This document shows, in pieces, positions 44,690 through 53,411 of a DNA stretch of 64,000 nt (its first letter is position 1; each line of letters opens with the position of its first letter). Made by a program: the position numbers and the translations under genes. The notes below the pieces were generated by a model. It was not told the DNA's origin. It was given only the letters and a program-made list of their open reading frames with translations, and did not search any database. The stretch is from Gordoniibacillus chartarius (lineage in GTDB: Bacteria; Bacillota; Bacilli; Paenibacillales; NBRC-103111). The stretch lies in assembly GCF_042432825.1 (NCBI RefSeq), contig NZ_JBHLWN010000001.1, positions 14,295 to 78,294 of the forward strand, given 5' to 3'.

Positions 44690-47353
44690 ATGAGCATACA
44701 TGTCGTGGAATGCGTTACGGAGTATGCGGCGAATCCGCTCGGCATCGGCCACGTGAAGCCGCGCCTGTTCTGGAAGCTGGAGTCGGAGAAGAAGGGGGCC
44801 GCGCAGTCGGCATATCAAGTGCTGGTCGCCTCTTCCCGGGAACGGCTCGCGCTCGACGCGGGAGATCTGTGGGACAGCGGAAAAATGATGTCGGACGCCA
44901 GTACGCATATTGAATATGAGGGGCTGCCTCTGCAATCGGAAGCGTCCTATTACTGGAAGGTGCGCGTATGGGATTCGGCCGGGCAGCCGTCGGACTGGAG
45001 CGATACCGCCTGCTTCTCGACGGGAATTCTGCATAGGCGGGACTGGAAAGCGGTCTGGATCGGGCGGAAGCCCGAGCCAGGGAAGCAGCTGCAGCCGTCT
45101 CCTTATTTTCGTAAGAGCTTTACGATCACCAAAACGGTACGGCGAGCATTCGTGTATGCGACAGCACTCGGATTATACGAGCTGCGCCTAAACGGCGAAC
45201 GTATCGGGGACCGGTTTGCACCGGGCTGGACGGACTATGACATCCGTGTGCAGGTGCAGGCTTACGATATTACGGAGCGGCTGGTGCAAGGCGGTAATGC
45301 GTTCGGGGTGATTGTCGGCGACGGATGGTACGCGGGGACGGTCGGGTTTTTGGGCAAGGCGGTGTACGGAGAACGGCCATTCTTTCTCTTGCAGGCCAGA
45401 ATCGAATACGAAGACGGCAGCAGCGAGCTGATTGTGACGGACCCGTCGTGGCGCACGAGCGCCGGACCGATTCTTTACTCGGATATGATCAAAGGCGAAA
45501 CGTACGATGCCCGTCTGGAGCTTACCGGGTGGGATCACGCAGGTTATGACGATAGCAGCTGGGAAATTCCCGACATCCGCCCCGGCTATAACGGTCAGTA
45601 TGCCGCCACGCTTGAGCCTCCGATCCGGGTCACGCAGCAGGTGAGGCCGGTATCCGTGCGAAGAACGGAAGCGGGGACCTACATCTACGATATGGGGCAA
45701 AATATGGTCGGCTGGACGGAGCTTAAGGTGCGCGGCCCGGCCGGCACGAAGGTGACCGTCAGCCATGCGGAGATGCTCAATCCCGACGGCAGCCTATATT
45801 TGGACAATTTACGAGAGGCATCGCAGCAGGATCATTATATTCTCAAAGGCGATGGGGACGAGCGGTATGAGCCGCATTTCACGTTCCACGGCTTCCGCTA
45901 CGTGGAGCTGATCGGCTATCCCGGCGAAGCGGGGCCGGAGACGATTACGGGCAAGGTCGTACATTCCGATACGCCGTTCGCGGGCAAGCTGGAGACATCA
46001 GACGCCAAAGTTAATCAATTGTACTCCAATATTGTATGGGGCCAGCGCGGCAACTTCCTGTCGGTGCCGACGGACTGCCCGCAGCGGGACGAACGGCTCG
46101 GCTGGACCGGCGACGCACAGATTTTCGCCCGCACCGCTGCCTACAACATGGACGTATCGCGCTTCTTTACGAAATACGTGCAGGATATGGTGGACTGCCA
46201 GCGGCCGTCCGGCGCGTTCACTGACGTGGCGCCGGATGCCGGCTGGATCCGGCATAAGATGTGGAACACGAACTTGAACTGGTACGCTCCGGACAACGCG
46301 GGCTGGGGAGATGCAGGCGTCATCATCCCGTGGACGCTTTACCTGATGTACGGAGATACCCGCGTACTGGAAACCAATTATGAAGCGATGCAGCGCTGGG
46401 TCGCTTATCTCGAAGCCAGCACCGACGGTCTGGTGCGTCCGGCTTACGCCAACTACGGCGACTGGCTTTCGATCGGGGCGGATACGCCGAACGATGTGCT
46501 GGCAACGGCGTACTTTGGCTACAGCACGAAGTTGCTGGCGCGCATTGCCGGGGTACTTGGCCGAAGCTCCGACGAGGAGCGGTACGAGTCGTTGTTTGCG
46601 GGCATCGCCGAAGCGTTCCGGCGCGCCTTCGTCGATGCGGATGGACGGATTCACGGCGATACGCAGACGGTGTACGTGCTGGCGCTTCAATTCGGCCTGC
46701 TGACAGAGGAGTTGCGGCTGCAGGCGGTGCGTCATCTGACGGCCGACATTCGCGCCCGCGGAAACCGGCTGTCGACCGGCTTCCTTGGGGTCGGGTATTT
46801 GCTTCCGGCGCTGACGGACAACGGCTGCCTGGACGAGGCGTATACGCTGCTGACGCAGGAGGAGTTCCCGTCGTGGCTGTACTCGATCAAGCACGGGGCG
46901 ACGACGATATGGGAGCGATGGGACGGATGGACCGAGCACAACGGTTTCCAGACGCCGTCGATGAATTCATTTAACCATTACTCGCTCGGTTCGGTCGGTG
47001 AATGGATGTTCCGTTATATGGCGGGCATCGAGGCGGACCCGAAGCAGCCCGGGTTCAAGCATACGATCATTAAGCCGAGACCGGGCGGGCCTCTGACATG
47101 GGTGAAAGCGTCGTACAAGTCGATGTATGGAACGATCAAGGTCGAATGGCGTACCGGCGGCGCGAATGAGCTGCGGCTGAACGTAAGCATTCCCGCAAAC
47201 ACGACGGCAGACGTATCCGTGCCCGGATACATCGTTCAGTTGCAGGGCAAAGCAGACGGCCAGGCAGGGATTGAGACCGTTCGAATCGGTTCCGGCAGCT
47301 ACGAATTCGTGTGCAGGCCGGTTGGAGCCACACGGGAGGAGAGCCGCATATGA
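44690..47353 (+). CDS. GH78 alpha-L-rhamnosidase
   Basis: An 887-residue protein with full GH78 layout: a fibronectin-like N-terminal domain (about 1-110), two beta-sandwich domains (about 115-360, including GLYELRLNGERIGDRFAPGW and GDGWYAG), the (alpha/alpha)6 barrel (about 380-790) and a C-terminal beta domain. The signature DCPQRDERLGWTGDAQ contains the likely general acid Glu468. The likely base is Glu742 in GATTIWERWDGW. The enzyme removes terminal alpha-L-rhamnose from pectic or glycoside substrates by inversion. No signal peptide, so intracellular. ATG 44690 has GGAGG upstream, and the stop overlaps the ATG of the GH127-like gene. Together with the GH106-like enzyme at 11537 it indicates that rhamnose-bearing glycans are the target of this chromosomal region. 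Confidence 0.93.
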   Translation: MSIHVVECVTEYAANPLGIGHVKPRLFWKLESEKKGAAQSAYQVLVASSRERLALDAGDLWDSGKMMSDASTHIEYEGLPLQSEASYYWKVRVWDSAGQPSDWSDTACFSTGILHRRDWKAVWIGRKPEPGKQLQPSPYFRKSFTITKTVRRAFVYATALGLYELRLNGERIGDRFAPGWTDYDIRVQVQAYDITERLVQGGNAFGVIVGDGWYAGTVGFLGKAVYGERPFFLLQARIEYEDGSSELIVTDPSWRTSAGPILYSDMIKGETYDARLELTGWDHAGYDDSSWEIPDIRPGYNGQYAATLEPPIRVTQQVRPVSVRRTEAGTYIYDMGQNMVGWTELKVRGPAGTKVTVSHAEMLNPDGSLYLDNLREASQQDHYILKGDGDERYEPHFTFHGFRYVELIGYPGEAGPETITGKVVHSDTPFAGKLETSDAKVNQLYSNIVWGQRGNFLSVPTDCPQRDERLGWTGDAQIFARTAAYNMDVSRFFTKYVQDMVDCQRPSGAFTDVAPDAGWIRHKMWNTNLNWYAPDNAGWGDAGVIIPWTLYLMYGDTRVLETNYEAMQRWVAYLEASTDGLVRPAYANYGDWLSIGADTPNDVLATAYFGYSTKLLARIAGVLGRSSDEERYESLFAGIAEAFRRAFVDADGRIHGDTQTVYVLALQFGLLTEELRLQAVRHLTADIRARGNRLSTGFLGVGYLLPALTDNGCLDEAYTLLTQEEFPSWLYSIKHGATTIWERWDGWTEHNGFQTPSMNSFNHYSLGSVGEWMFRYMAGIEADPKQPGFKHTIIKPRPGGPLTWVKASYKSMYGTIKVEWRTGGANELRLNVSIPANTTADVSVPGYIVQLQGKADGQAGIETVRIGSGSYEFVCRPVGATREESRI

Positions 47354-49071
47354 CGAAAATAATTCCGGATACGCTCATGCTGGAGGAACGCGCCGCGCAC
47401 GCGATCAATGCGATGATCGGGATGGCGGACCGCGAATACAATTACATTCCTTTCTTCGCCGCGAATCTGAATCACAAGCCGGCGTATATGACTCATGGAG
47501 ACTGGGACTTCGGCTCGTCGCACGGCCGCATGATCGACGGCTTGATCTTGGCCCGGCATATGTCGGGGGAAACGTACGGCCAAGAAGTGGAGGAGCGCTA
47601 CCGGGCGAACCTGCTGGGCTTCTTTAAGGAAGACGGCATGAGCTACCGGCAAATCAATCCGTCCCATGAATGGGAGCCGAATGCGAACCTGATTGACCAG
47701 CGGGCGGTTATTTTGTCGCTAACGACCTGGTTCATGGAAACCGGCGATCCGAAGGTGAAGGAAGCGGCCGACCGTCATGTAGCGGCGCTGAAGCGGATCG
47801 CCGTGAAGGAGCGGAACGTCTGGTATTACCCTGCATCCGAGTATAAAGAAGGCGGATGGCCTTCCGCGAACGCGGTGCAGCTCCGCCTGGCGCCGGATCC
47901 GGCGGCGTTCTGCGGGCGCCTCGTCATGCCGCTGTTGAAATATCACGAGCTGACGGGCAACCGCGACGCCTTCGAGCTGTGCGAGTTTTTCACTGCGCTT
48001 ATCGTCGAACGCAGCGGCGTGTTCCAGGCGGACGGCTCCTTCAACGACTCGCTCGCCTACCGCAGCGGACACTTCCATACGAGGCTGGGCACGCTCGATG
48101 CGATCGCCCGTTTCGGTGCCTTTACGGGAGACGCGGCCAAGATCGCTTGGGTGAAACGATGCTACGACTGGGCGCTCACCAAATGCACGGCCTTCGGCTG
48201 GACGCCGGGCGATCTGCACGAGCAGGCATACGAGCACGAGACGTGCTCGTTGGTCGATTTGATTGCAACCGGCATTACGCTGGCGAAGAGCGGCTACGTC
48301 GAGTATTGGGGCGTTGTCGAGCGATTCCTGCGCAATCATTTGGCCGAATCGCAGCTGCTCGACCTGAGTTGGGTTGAGCAAGCGGAGGACAAGGCGAACG
48401 ACATCCCTTACGATTTGTCGTACTACAAAGTGGCGGAGCGCACCCGCGGCTCGTTCGCCGGCTATTCGGCGCCGAACGATTTCGTCTGCGACGTGAACGA
48501 AGGGCGCGGCCATACGAACGATTTGCAGCTGTGCTGCCTGGGTTCGGGCACGCGCGGCTTGTTTATGGGCTGGAGCAACACCATCACGGAGAAGAACGGG
48601 ACCATCAGCGTTAATTTCCTGCTCAACCGCGGCTCCAAGTGGCTTGACGTCAACAGTTATTTGCCCCATGAAGGCAAGGTTGTGCTGGAGGTTCACCGGC
48701 CGATTGAGAGGCTGCAGATCCGGATACCGGAATGGGCGGGCTTTACGAAAATCCGGTTTGTTCGCGAGTCGGGCGGACAGGTGACGGAAGGCAGAGGCAG
48801 TGAGCCGTCCCGCTGGGTGAACAAGCATTTTCTGCTGCTTGGGCCCGCAGAGGCCGGGGAGACGATTACGGTCACGTTCCCGCTCAGCTTCCGCAAAACG
48901 CTGGAAAACGCCGTCGGCCAAACGTTCGAAACGGAGTGGCGCGGCGACGATGTCGTCGGCATTACGCCGCAGGGCAAACGCAAGCCGCTCTATACCGGCC
49001 GGAAAGTATACGACACGGCGCCGATGCGCGAAGGAGATTACCGCAGGCTGGACAAAGAATTCATTTGGTAG
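47350..49071 (+). CDS. GH127-like (DUF1680-type) glycoside hydrolase
   Basis: A 573-residue protein. Most of it is a helical (alpha/alpha)6 barrel (about 1-430), followed by a beta-sandwich end (about 435-560). It keeps the metal site known from GH127 beta-L-arabinofuranosidase: Glu297 and Cys299 in HETCSLVDL, and the adjacent Cys395-Cys396 in LQLCCLGSG, where in the known enzyme one Cys is the nucleophile and zinc is held by Glu and Cys. This supports a retaining furanosidase of the GH127/GH146 group. Overall sequence is otherwise not close to textbook members, so the substrate (L-arabinofuranoside or another furanoside such as apiose) is open. No signal peptide. ATG 47350 overlaps the GH78 stop and has GGAGGAGAG upstream; it is followed after 13 bases by the racemase-fold gene. 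Confidence 0.75.
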   Translation: MTKIIPDTLMLEERAAHAINAMIGMADREYNYIPFFAANLNHKPAYMTHGDWDFGSSHGRMIDGLILARHMSGETYGQEVEERYRANLLGFFKEDGMSYRQINPSHEWEPNANLIDQRAVILSLTTWFMETGDPKVKEAADRHVAALKRIAVKERNVWYYPASEYKEGGWPSANAVQLRLAPDPAAFCGRLVMPLLKYHELTGNRDAFELCEFFTALIVERSGVFQADGSFNDSLAYRSGHFHTRLGTLDAIARFGAFTGDAAKIAWVKRCYDWALTKCTAFGWTPGDLHEQAYEHETCSLVDLIATGITLAKSGYVEYWGVVERFLRNHLAESQLLDLSWVEQAEDKANDIPYDLSYYKVAERTRGSFAGYSAPNDFVCDVNEGRGHTNDLQLCCLGSGTRGLFMGWSNTITEKNGTISVNFLLNRGSKWLDVNSYLPHEGKVVLEVHRPIERLQIRIPEWAGFTKIRFVRESGGQVTEGRGSEPSRWVNKHFLLLGPAEAGETITVTFPLSFRKTLENAVGQTFETEWRGDDVVGITPQGKRKPLYTGRKVYDTAPMREGDYRRLDKEFIW

Positions 49072-49084
49072 GAGGGTGTGCGGG

Positions 49085-49780
49085 ATGAAAACGGTCGCTG
49101 CCGTCTATACCGGCCAAGGTTTGGCCGATCCGCTCAAGGCTGTGTTCCGGGAGCTGCTGCCGGACGTCAGGCTTGTCAACATTATCGACGATAGCCTGAT
49201 CGGCGACGTGGTAAAGGCGGGACACGTTCCGCCAGGCGTCGCCAGACGGCTGATTCAGTATTATCACAACGGAGAAGAGTTAGGAGCGGACGTCATTCTG
49301 AACACCTGCTCGTCCGTCGGCGAGGTGGCGGATGCGGCCCGCAGCTTGATCGGCATTCCGATTGTGAAAATCGACGACTCGATGGCGGCAATAGCTGCGG
49401 CGCGGTATGACCGGGTCGCGGTGCTCGCGACCTTGCCTTCCACCTTGGAGCCTACGATGCGGCTGATCCGGAAGCATGCCGAGGCTGCGGGCCGTCAGGT
49501 AACGCTCGTCGACGGGCTTGCCGCGGGGGCGTTCGACGCGCTCGTCTCGGGGCTTCCGGGCGAGCACGACCGCCTGCTGCTGGAGACGGCGAAGCGCTCG
49601 GCCATGGAAGCCGATGTGATTGTGCTGGCGCAGGGCTCGATGGCGCGGATGGAGGGGACGCTCGCTGCCGAAACCGGCAAGCCGGTGCTTTCATCGCCGA
49701 GGCTTGGCGTGGAGCAGGTGAAGGCGGTGCTTGAAGCGGCGGAAGCTTCGAAGGCTTCGAGGGCGGGGGAACGCCGATGA
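49085..49780 (+). CDS. Asp/Glu racemase-fold protein lacking the second catalytic Cys
   Basis: A 231-residue protein of the Asp/Glu/hydantoin racemase superfamily, with two alpha/beta lobes (about 1-100 and 101-200). The first active-site Cys is present as Cys75 in LNTCSSVGE. In the second lobe the position normally occupied by Cys is Gln183 in VLAQGSMA. True racemases use both Cys as acid and base; relatives with one Cys include arylmalonate decarboxylase and other enzymes that decarboxylate or isomerise. It lies between the GH127-like gene and a RuBisCO-like gene that starts on its stop (ATGA), so it probably acts on a sugar-acid intermediate of the same pathway rather than on amino acids. 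Start ATG 49085 follows GGAGGG. Activity unknown; isomerisation or decarboxylation of a 3-oxo acid is inferred. Confidence 0.8.
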   Translation: MKTVAAVYTGQGLADPLKAVFRELLPDVRLVNIIDDSLIGDVVKAGHVPPGVARRLIQYYHNGEELGADVILNTCSSVGEVADAARSLIGIPIVKIDDSMAAIAAARYDRVAVLATLPSTLEPTMRLIRKHAEAAGRQVTLVDGLAAGAFDALVSGLPGEHDRLLLETAKRSAMEADVIVLAQGSMARMEGTLAAETGKPVLSSPRLGVEQVKAVLEAAEASKASRAGERR

Positions 49781-51036
49781 GTCAAGATCGCATAACAGCC
49801 GTTTATTTGGTGGAGACGCCGAAATCGCTTGAGCAGGCGGCTGCCGTCATCGTCGGCGAACAGTCGACGGGCACGTTTACGGCCGTTCCCGGCGAGACCG
49901 ATGCGCTGAAGGAAAAGCACGGCGCCAGAGTGGAACGGATCCAGCCTTTGGAGGAGACGGACCGGCCGTCGCTGCCCGGCGCCCGCATCCCGGCCGGGCA
50001 TGACGGCAAGTACCGTCGCGGGCTTGTGACGGTGTCGTTTCCGCTGCACAATTTCGGGCCGTCCATCCCGAACTTGATGTCAGCCGTCGCCGGTAATGTA
50101 TATGAACTGCAGGAGTTGTCCGGACTTCGTCTCATGGATTTGGACCTGCCGGACGCTTTTGCGGTCAAGTATGCCGGACCGAAATTCGGCATTGCCGGGA
50201 CGCGGCGTTTGGCAGCCGTGGAGGGCAGGCCGTTGCTGGGCACCATCGTGAAGCCGAGCGTCGGGCTTACGCCGGAGGAGCTTTCCGCGCTGGTCGGCAG
50301 GCTGGCGCTTGCCGGGCTTGATTTTATTAAGGATGACGAGCTGAACGCCGACCCGCCATACGCGCCGTTCGAACGCAAAGTGAAGACCGTGATGGACGCC
50401 GTTCACAGGACGGCGGATAAGACGGGACGGAAGCTCATGTATGCATTCAATATAACCGGGGATTACGAGGAGATGCAGCGCCGCCATGAGCTGGTCGTCA
50501 AGGCCGGCGGCACGTGCGTGATGGTCAGCATCTTGAGCGTCGGTTTGACCGGGCTTGCGGCGCTGAACCGGTACAGCGAGGTGCCGATTCACGGGCACCG
50601 CAACCAGTGGGGGATGCTGACCCGCTGTCCGCAGCTTGGCATCGAATTCACGGCGTTTCAGAAGCTGTGCCGGCTCGCGGGTGCCGACCATCTGCATGTG
50701 AACGGCTTGAACAGCAAGTTCTATGAAAGCAACGAATCGGTCACGCGCTCCATCCGGGCATGCTTGACTCCGATGTATGGGGGCTATCTGACGATGCCGG
50801 TCGTCTCCTCCGCACAGTGGGCGGGCACGGCGCCGGCTACATATGAGGCGACGCGAACGGTCGACGTCATGCATTTGGCAGGAGGCGGCATACTCGCGCA
50901 CCCGGATGGACCGGCCGCCGGGTTCGAAAGCATGAAGCTCGGCTGGCAGGCGGCTGTGCAGGGCATTCCGCTGGCAGAGTATGCTTCGCAGAATCCGGCC
51001 CTGCTGCGGGCGATCGATAAATTCGGAGGGAGATGA
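49777..51036 (+). CDS. RuBisCO-like protein (RuBisCO large-subunit family)
   Basis: A 419-residue member of the RuBisCO superfamily. The N-terminal ferredoxin-like domain (about 1-130) is followed by the barrel. The metal site is intact: Lys185 (to be carbamylated), Asp187 and Glu188 in DFIKDDELN, matching Lys201-Asp203-Glu204 of spinach RuBisCO. Lys159 in TIVKPS matches Lys175, but the next catalytic position (Lys177) is Ser161. HGHRNQWGM holds the His294 equivalent, Lys314 in NSKFYES the loop-6 Lys, and LAGGGILAHPDGPAAG the phosphate loop. It is thus an active-site-competent RLP but not a CO2-fixing enzyme. Known RLPs beside DUF1537 kinases act in the 3-oxo-isoapionate-4-phosphate pathway as decarboxylase or transcarboxylase/hydrolase. 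The neighbouring kinase supports a phosphorylated acid-sugar substrate. Start overlaps the previous stop. Confidence 0.88.
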   Translation: MSQDRITAVYLVETPKSLEQAAAVIVGEQSTGTFTAVPGETDALKEKHGARVERIQPLEETDRPSLPGARIPAGHDGKYRRGLVTVSFPLHNFGPSIPNLMSAVAGNVYELQELSGLRLMDLDLPDAFAVKYAGPKFGIAGTRRLAAVEGRPLLGTIVKPSVGLTPEELSALVGRLALAGLDFIKDDELNADPPYAPFERKVKTVMDAVHRTADKTGRKLMYAFNITGDYEEMQRRHELVVKAGGTCVMVSILSVGLTGLAALNRYSEVPIHGHRNQWGMLTRCPQLGIEFTAFQKLCRLAGADHLHVNGLNSKFYESNESVTRSIRACLTPMYGGYLTMPVVSSAQWAGTAPATYEATRTVDVMHLAGGGILAHPDGPAAGFESMKLGWQAAVQGIPLAEYASQNPALLRAIDKFGGR

Positions 51037-51042
51037 CGGGGC

Positions 51043-52521
51043 ATGACCGCCGGTCCGCAGCAAAGCCTCCCAGCCGCAAGAAGGTTGTTATGCTACTACG
51101 GAGACGATTTCACCGGTTCCACGGATGTGCTGGAAGCACTGTTCCGCTCCGGGCTTCGTACGATTTTATTTCTGGAGCCGCCAACAGCCGGTCAGCTGGA
51201 AGAACAGTTCCGCGATGCGGACTGCTTCGGCGTCGCCGGGGTCGGCCGCTCGCTCACCCCTGCCGAGATGGAGCGTGAGCTGCGTCCGCTGTTTCAGACG
51301 CTCAAATCGGCGGGAGCTATGGTCGTACATTACAAGATCTGTTCGACCTTCGATTCTTCGCCGGACGTCGGCAATATCGGCAAGGCAGCCGAGATCGGGC
51401 GAGACGTGTTCGGCGATGCGGAAGGCGGCGACGGGACCGGTACAGATGTCAGCACGAGCGCCGGTACCGGTGCGGGCTTCATCCCGCTGCTCGTCGGCGT
51501 TCCTTATTTGAAGCGCTACACGGTGTTCGGGCACCATTATGCAGGGGCGGGCGGCACCGTGTACCGGCTGGACCGCCACCCGACGATGTCGCGCCACCCG
51601 GTAACGCCGATGGACGAATCCGATTTGCTGCTGCACCTAAGCCGCCAAACCTCGCTGCGAACCTCACTGTTCGATATTACGCTGCTCTCCGGGAAGCCGG
51701 CGGAGCTGCGCAGCCGGCTTGACCGTCTCCGCGCGGCGGAGAATCCCGCTCTGATCCTGTTCGACGTATTGGATGAAGAACGGCTGGAGGCGGCCGGCCG
51801 GCTTATATGGGAAGAGGCCAAAGCTGCTGATGGTCTGTTCGTCATCGGCTCGTCCGGCGTCGAGTACGCGCTCGCTTCGGCGTGGCGGGCCGACGGCTTA
51901 ATCGAGAGAGCGCCTCGGGAGGACACAGGGCGTGAGGTATCTGCCGTCGATAGACTGCTGGTCGTATCCGGCAGTTGTTCGCCGGTCACGCAGCGGCAAA
52001 TTGCGCAAGCTCAGCAGCAGGGCTTCGCCGCGATCCGAATTCCGGCGGAAGCCTGGATATTGCCGGAGCAAGCCGGCAGCGTGAAGGAAGCGCTGCGTCG
52101 GGAGGCTCTGTCGTATTTGATGGCGGGCCAAAGTGTCATCCTCTATTCCGCTTTGGGCCCGCAAGACGACAGTATCGCCCGGCTGCGTGAAGCGCTTGCC
52201 GCCCAAGGGCTCCGTGCCGAGGATAGCAGCCGTGTTCTGGGCAGCGCGATCGGTGCCTTGGCGAAGGAGCTGATCGCCGCGGCCGGACTGACACGGCTGC
52301 TCATCGCCGGCGGGGACACGTCCGGCTATGTTACGCGGGAGCTCGGCATCTACGCGATGGAGTGCCGTGCAGAGCTGGAGCCTGGCGGTCCGCTGTGCCG
52401 GGCCTATTCGAGCGATTCCGGCATCGACGGCCTAGAGCTCGTACTCAAGGGCGGCCAAGTCGGCGGCGAGTCGTTCTTCGAGCATGTGCGTCTGGGGAAA
52501 GTAGTCGGCGAGGGTACGTAA
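51043..52521 (+). CDS. Four-carbon acid-sugar kinase family protein (DUF1537)
   Basis: A 492-residue kinase of the DUF1537 family. The N-terminal substrate-binding part contains CYYGDDFTGSTDVLE (about 16-30), the family's characteristic opening, and HYKICSTFDSSP near 95. The C-terminal nucleotide-binding part holds IAGGDTSGYVTRELGI (about 425-440) and LVLKGGQVGGESFF (about 466-479). Family members phosphorylate tetronates or 3-oxo-isoapionate with ATP. Here it follows a RuBisCO-like gene by 6 bases, the same pairing seen in the 3-oxo-isoapionate pathway, so it probably makes the phosphorylated substrate for the RLP. ATG 51043 has GGAGGGAG upstream. A terminator follows six bases after the stop. 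A Gly/Thr/Ser-rich loop (about 128-145) is unusual. Confidence 0.88.
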   Translation: MTAGPQQSLPAARRLLCYYGDDFTGSTDVLEALFRSGLRTILFLEPPTAGQLEEQFRDADCFGVAGVGRSLTPAEMERELRPLFQTLKSAGAMVVHYKICSTFDSSPDVGNIGKAAEIGRDVFGDAEGGDGTGTDVSTSAGTGAGFIPLLVGVPYLKRYTVFGHHYAGAGGTVYRLDRHPTMSRHPVTPMDESDLLLHLSRQTSLRTSLFDITLLSGKPAELRSRLDRLRAAENPALILFDVLDEERLEAAGRLIWEEAKAADGLFVIGSSGVEYALASAWRADGLIERAPREDTGREVSAVDRLLVVSGSCSPVTQRQIAQAQQQGFAAIRIPAEAWILPEQAGSVKEALRREALSYLMAGQSVILYSALGPQDDSIARLREALAAQGLRAEDSSRVLGSAIGALAKELIAAAGLTRLLIAGGDTSGYVTRELGIYAMECRAELEPGGPLCRAYSSDSGIDGLELVLKGGQVGGESFFEHVRLGKVVGEGT

Positions 52522-52526
52522 AAGAG

Positions 52527-52558
52527 AGGCCTGCGGCTTGAACGGCAGGCCTTATTTG
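52527..52558 (+). terminator. Rho-independent terminator after the kinase gene
   Basis: The arms AGGCCTGC (52527-52534) and GCAGGCCT (52545-52552) form a perfect eight-pair stem around a ten-base loop, followed by TATTTG. It closes the Gfo/Idh-to-kinase operon. Confidence 0.75.
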
Positions 52559-52688
52559 TGCCTGTATAGGAAATTATGTGAGTCGGATTTCTGTGGATAA
52601 GTTGGGAGATGATTCGTATTCGCTTCGGTAAGTACCGGTTCCAAGCGACGTCATTGCCGAAGCTTTCCGGCTTGCAACGGTTCATGGC

Positions 52689-53411
52689 TTGGCGATTCAA
52701 GGCGAGGTACGGGTGGCGGGGGATACGTCCCCGAAGCCGGTATTGCTGATCAGCCACGGCTACCGTGGTCATAAGGACTGGGGGTTTTGGCCGTATATTG
52801 CCAACCGTTTTGCAGAGCGAGGGTTCTATACGGTAAGCTACAACTTTTCCAGAATCGATGCGAGGAAAAATCAGAAGCTCACTCAACAGGAAAAATGGGA
52901 GGCCGAGACGGTTTATCGCGAGCTTTCGGACTTGGATCATCTGCAATCGGCGCTGCGGTCGGAACTGCTGCCGAGCCGTGGGCAGGCTGACGTAAGCAAG
53001 GTTGCCATTCTCGGTCATAGCCGTGCGGCCAGCAGCGCCATCATCTATGCAGCGGATCATCCCGGCAGCGTGCAAGCGGTCGTCGCTTGGAACGGCGGAG
53101 GAGTGCCTCAGCCGCACGGACCGGCAGCCGCCGAGAACCCCGAGCTCAGCTTGGACGTGGAGCGCCAGGGACAACGCTATGATACTGTCAAGAGGTTAAA
53201 AGAGCTTGCTGTTCCGGCCCTCATCGTACAAGGGCTGCATGATTTGGAGCGGACATTGGAGAATAACAGCAAGCTGCGGGAGACGGCGTCTGAACAAACG
53301 TTCATTGAAATACCCGGGGCCGACCATGCGTTTGGGCTCGACGACCCTTTCACCGGAACGAACTCGTATTTGGAAGGAAGCACTGGAGGCAACGATACAA
53401 TTCTTGAATGA
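52689..53411 (+). CDS. Alpha/beta hydrolase (dienelactone-hydrolase-like), 5' end uncertain
   Basis: At least 240 residues of an alpha/beta hydrolase. LLISHGYRGHKDWGF forms the first strand and oxyanion region, GHSRAAS holds the nucleophile (Ser111 from the TTG), VQGLHD a candidate acid region and ADHAFG the catalytic His. The first standard start in frame is TTG 52689, which has no ribosome-binding site. The frame continues upstream to a TAA at 52629 and still reads like family sequence (IAEAFRLATVHGLAIQGEV), but contains no ATG, GTG or TTG. Either an ATT (52653) is used, or a point change or frameshift has damaged the 5' end. It follows the kinase terminator, and no promoter was recognised. 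Substrate unknown; probably cytoplasmic. Confidence 0.65.
   Translation: MAIQGEVRVAGDTSPKPVLLISHGYRGHKDWGFWPYIANRFAERGFYTVSYNFSRIDARKNQKLTQQEKWEAETVYRELSDLDHLQSALRSELLPSRGQADVSKVAILGHSRAASSAIIYAADHPGSVQAVVAWNGGGVPQPHGPAAAENPELSLDVERQGQRYDTVKRLKELAVPALIVQGLHDLERTLENNSKLRETASEQTFIEIPGADHAFGLDDPFTGTNSYLEGSTGGNDTILE

Noticed and set aside
51043..52521. Naming the DUF1537 kinase as 3-oxo-isoapionate kinase.
   Set aside because: Family members also phosphorylate threonate and erythronate; substrate-specific residues cannot be judged without an alignment.
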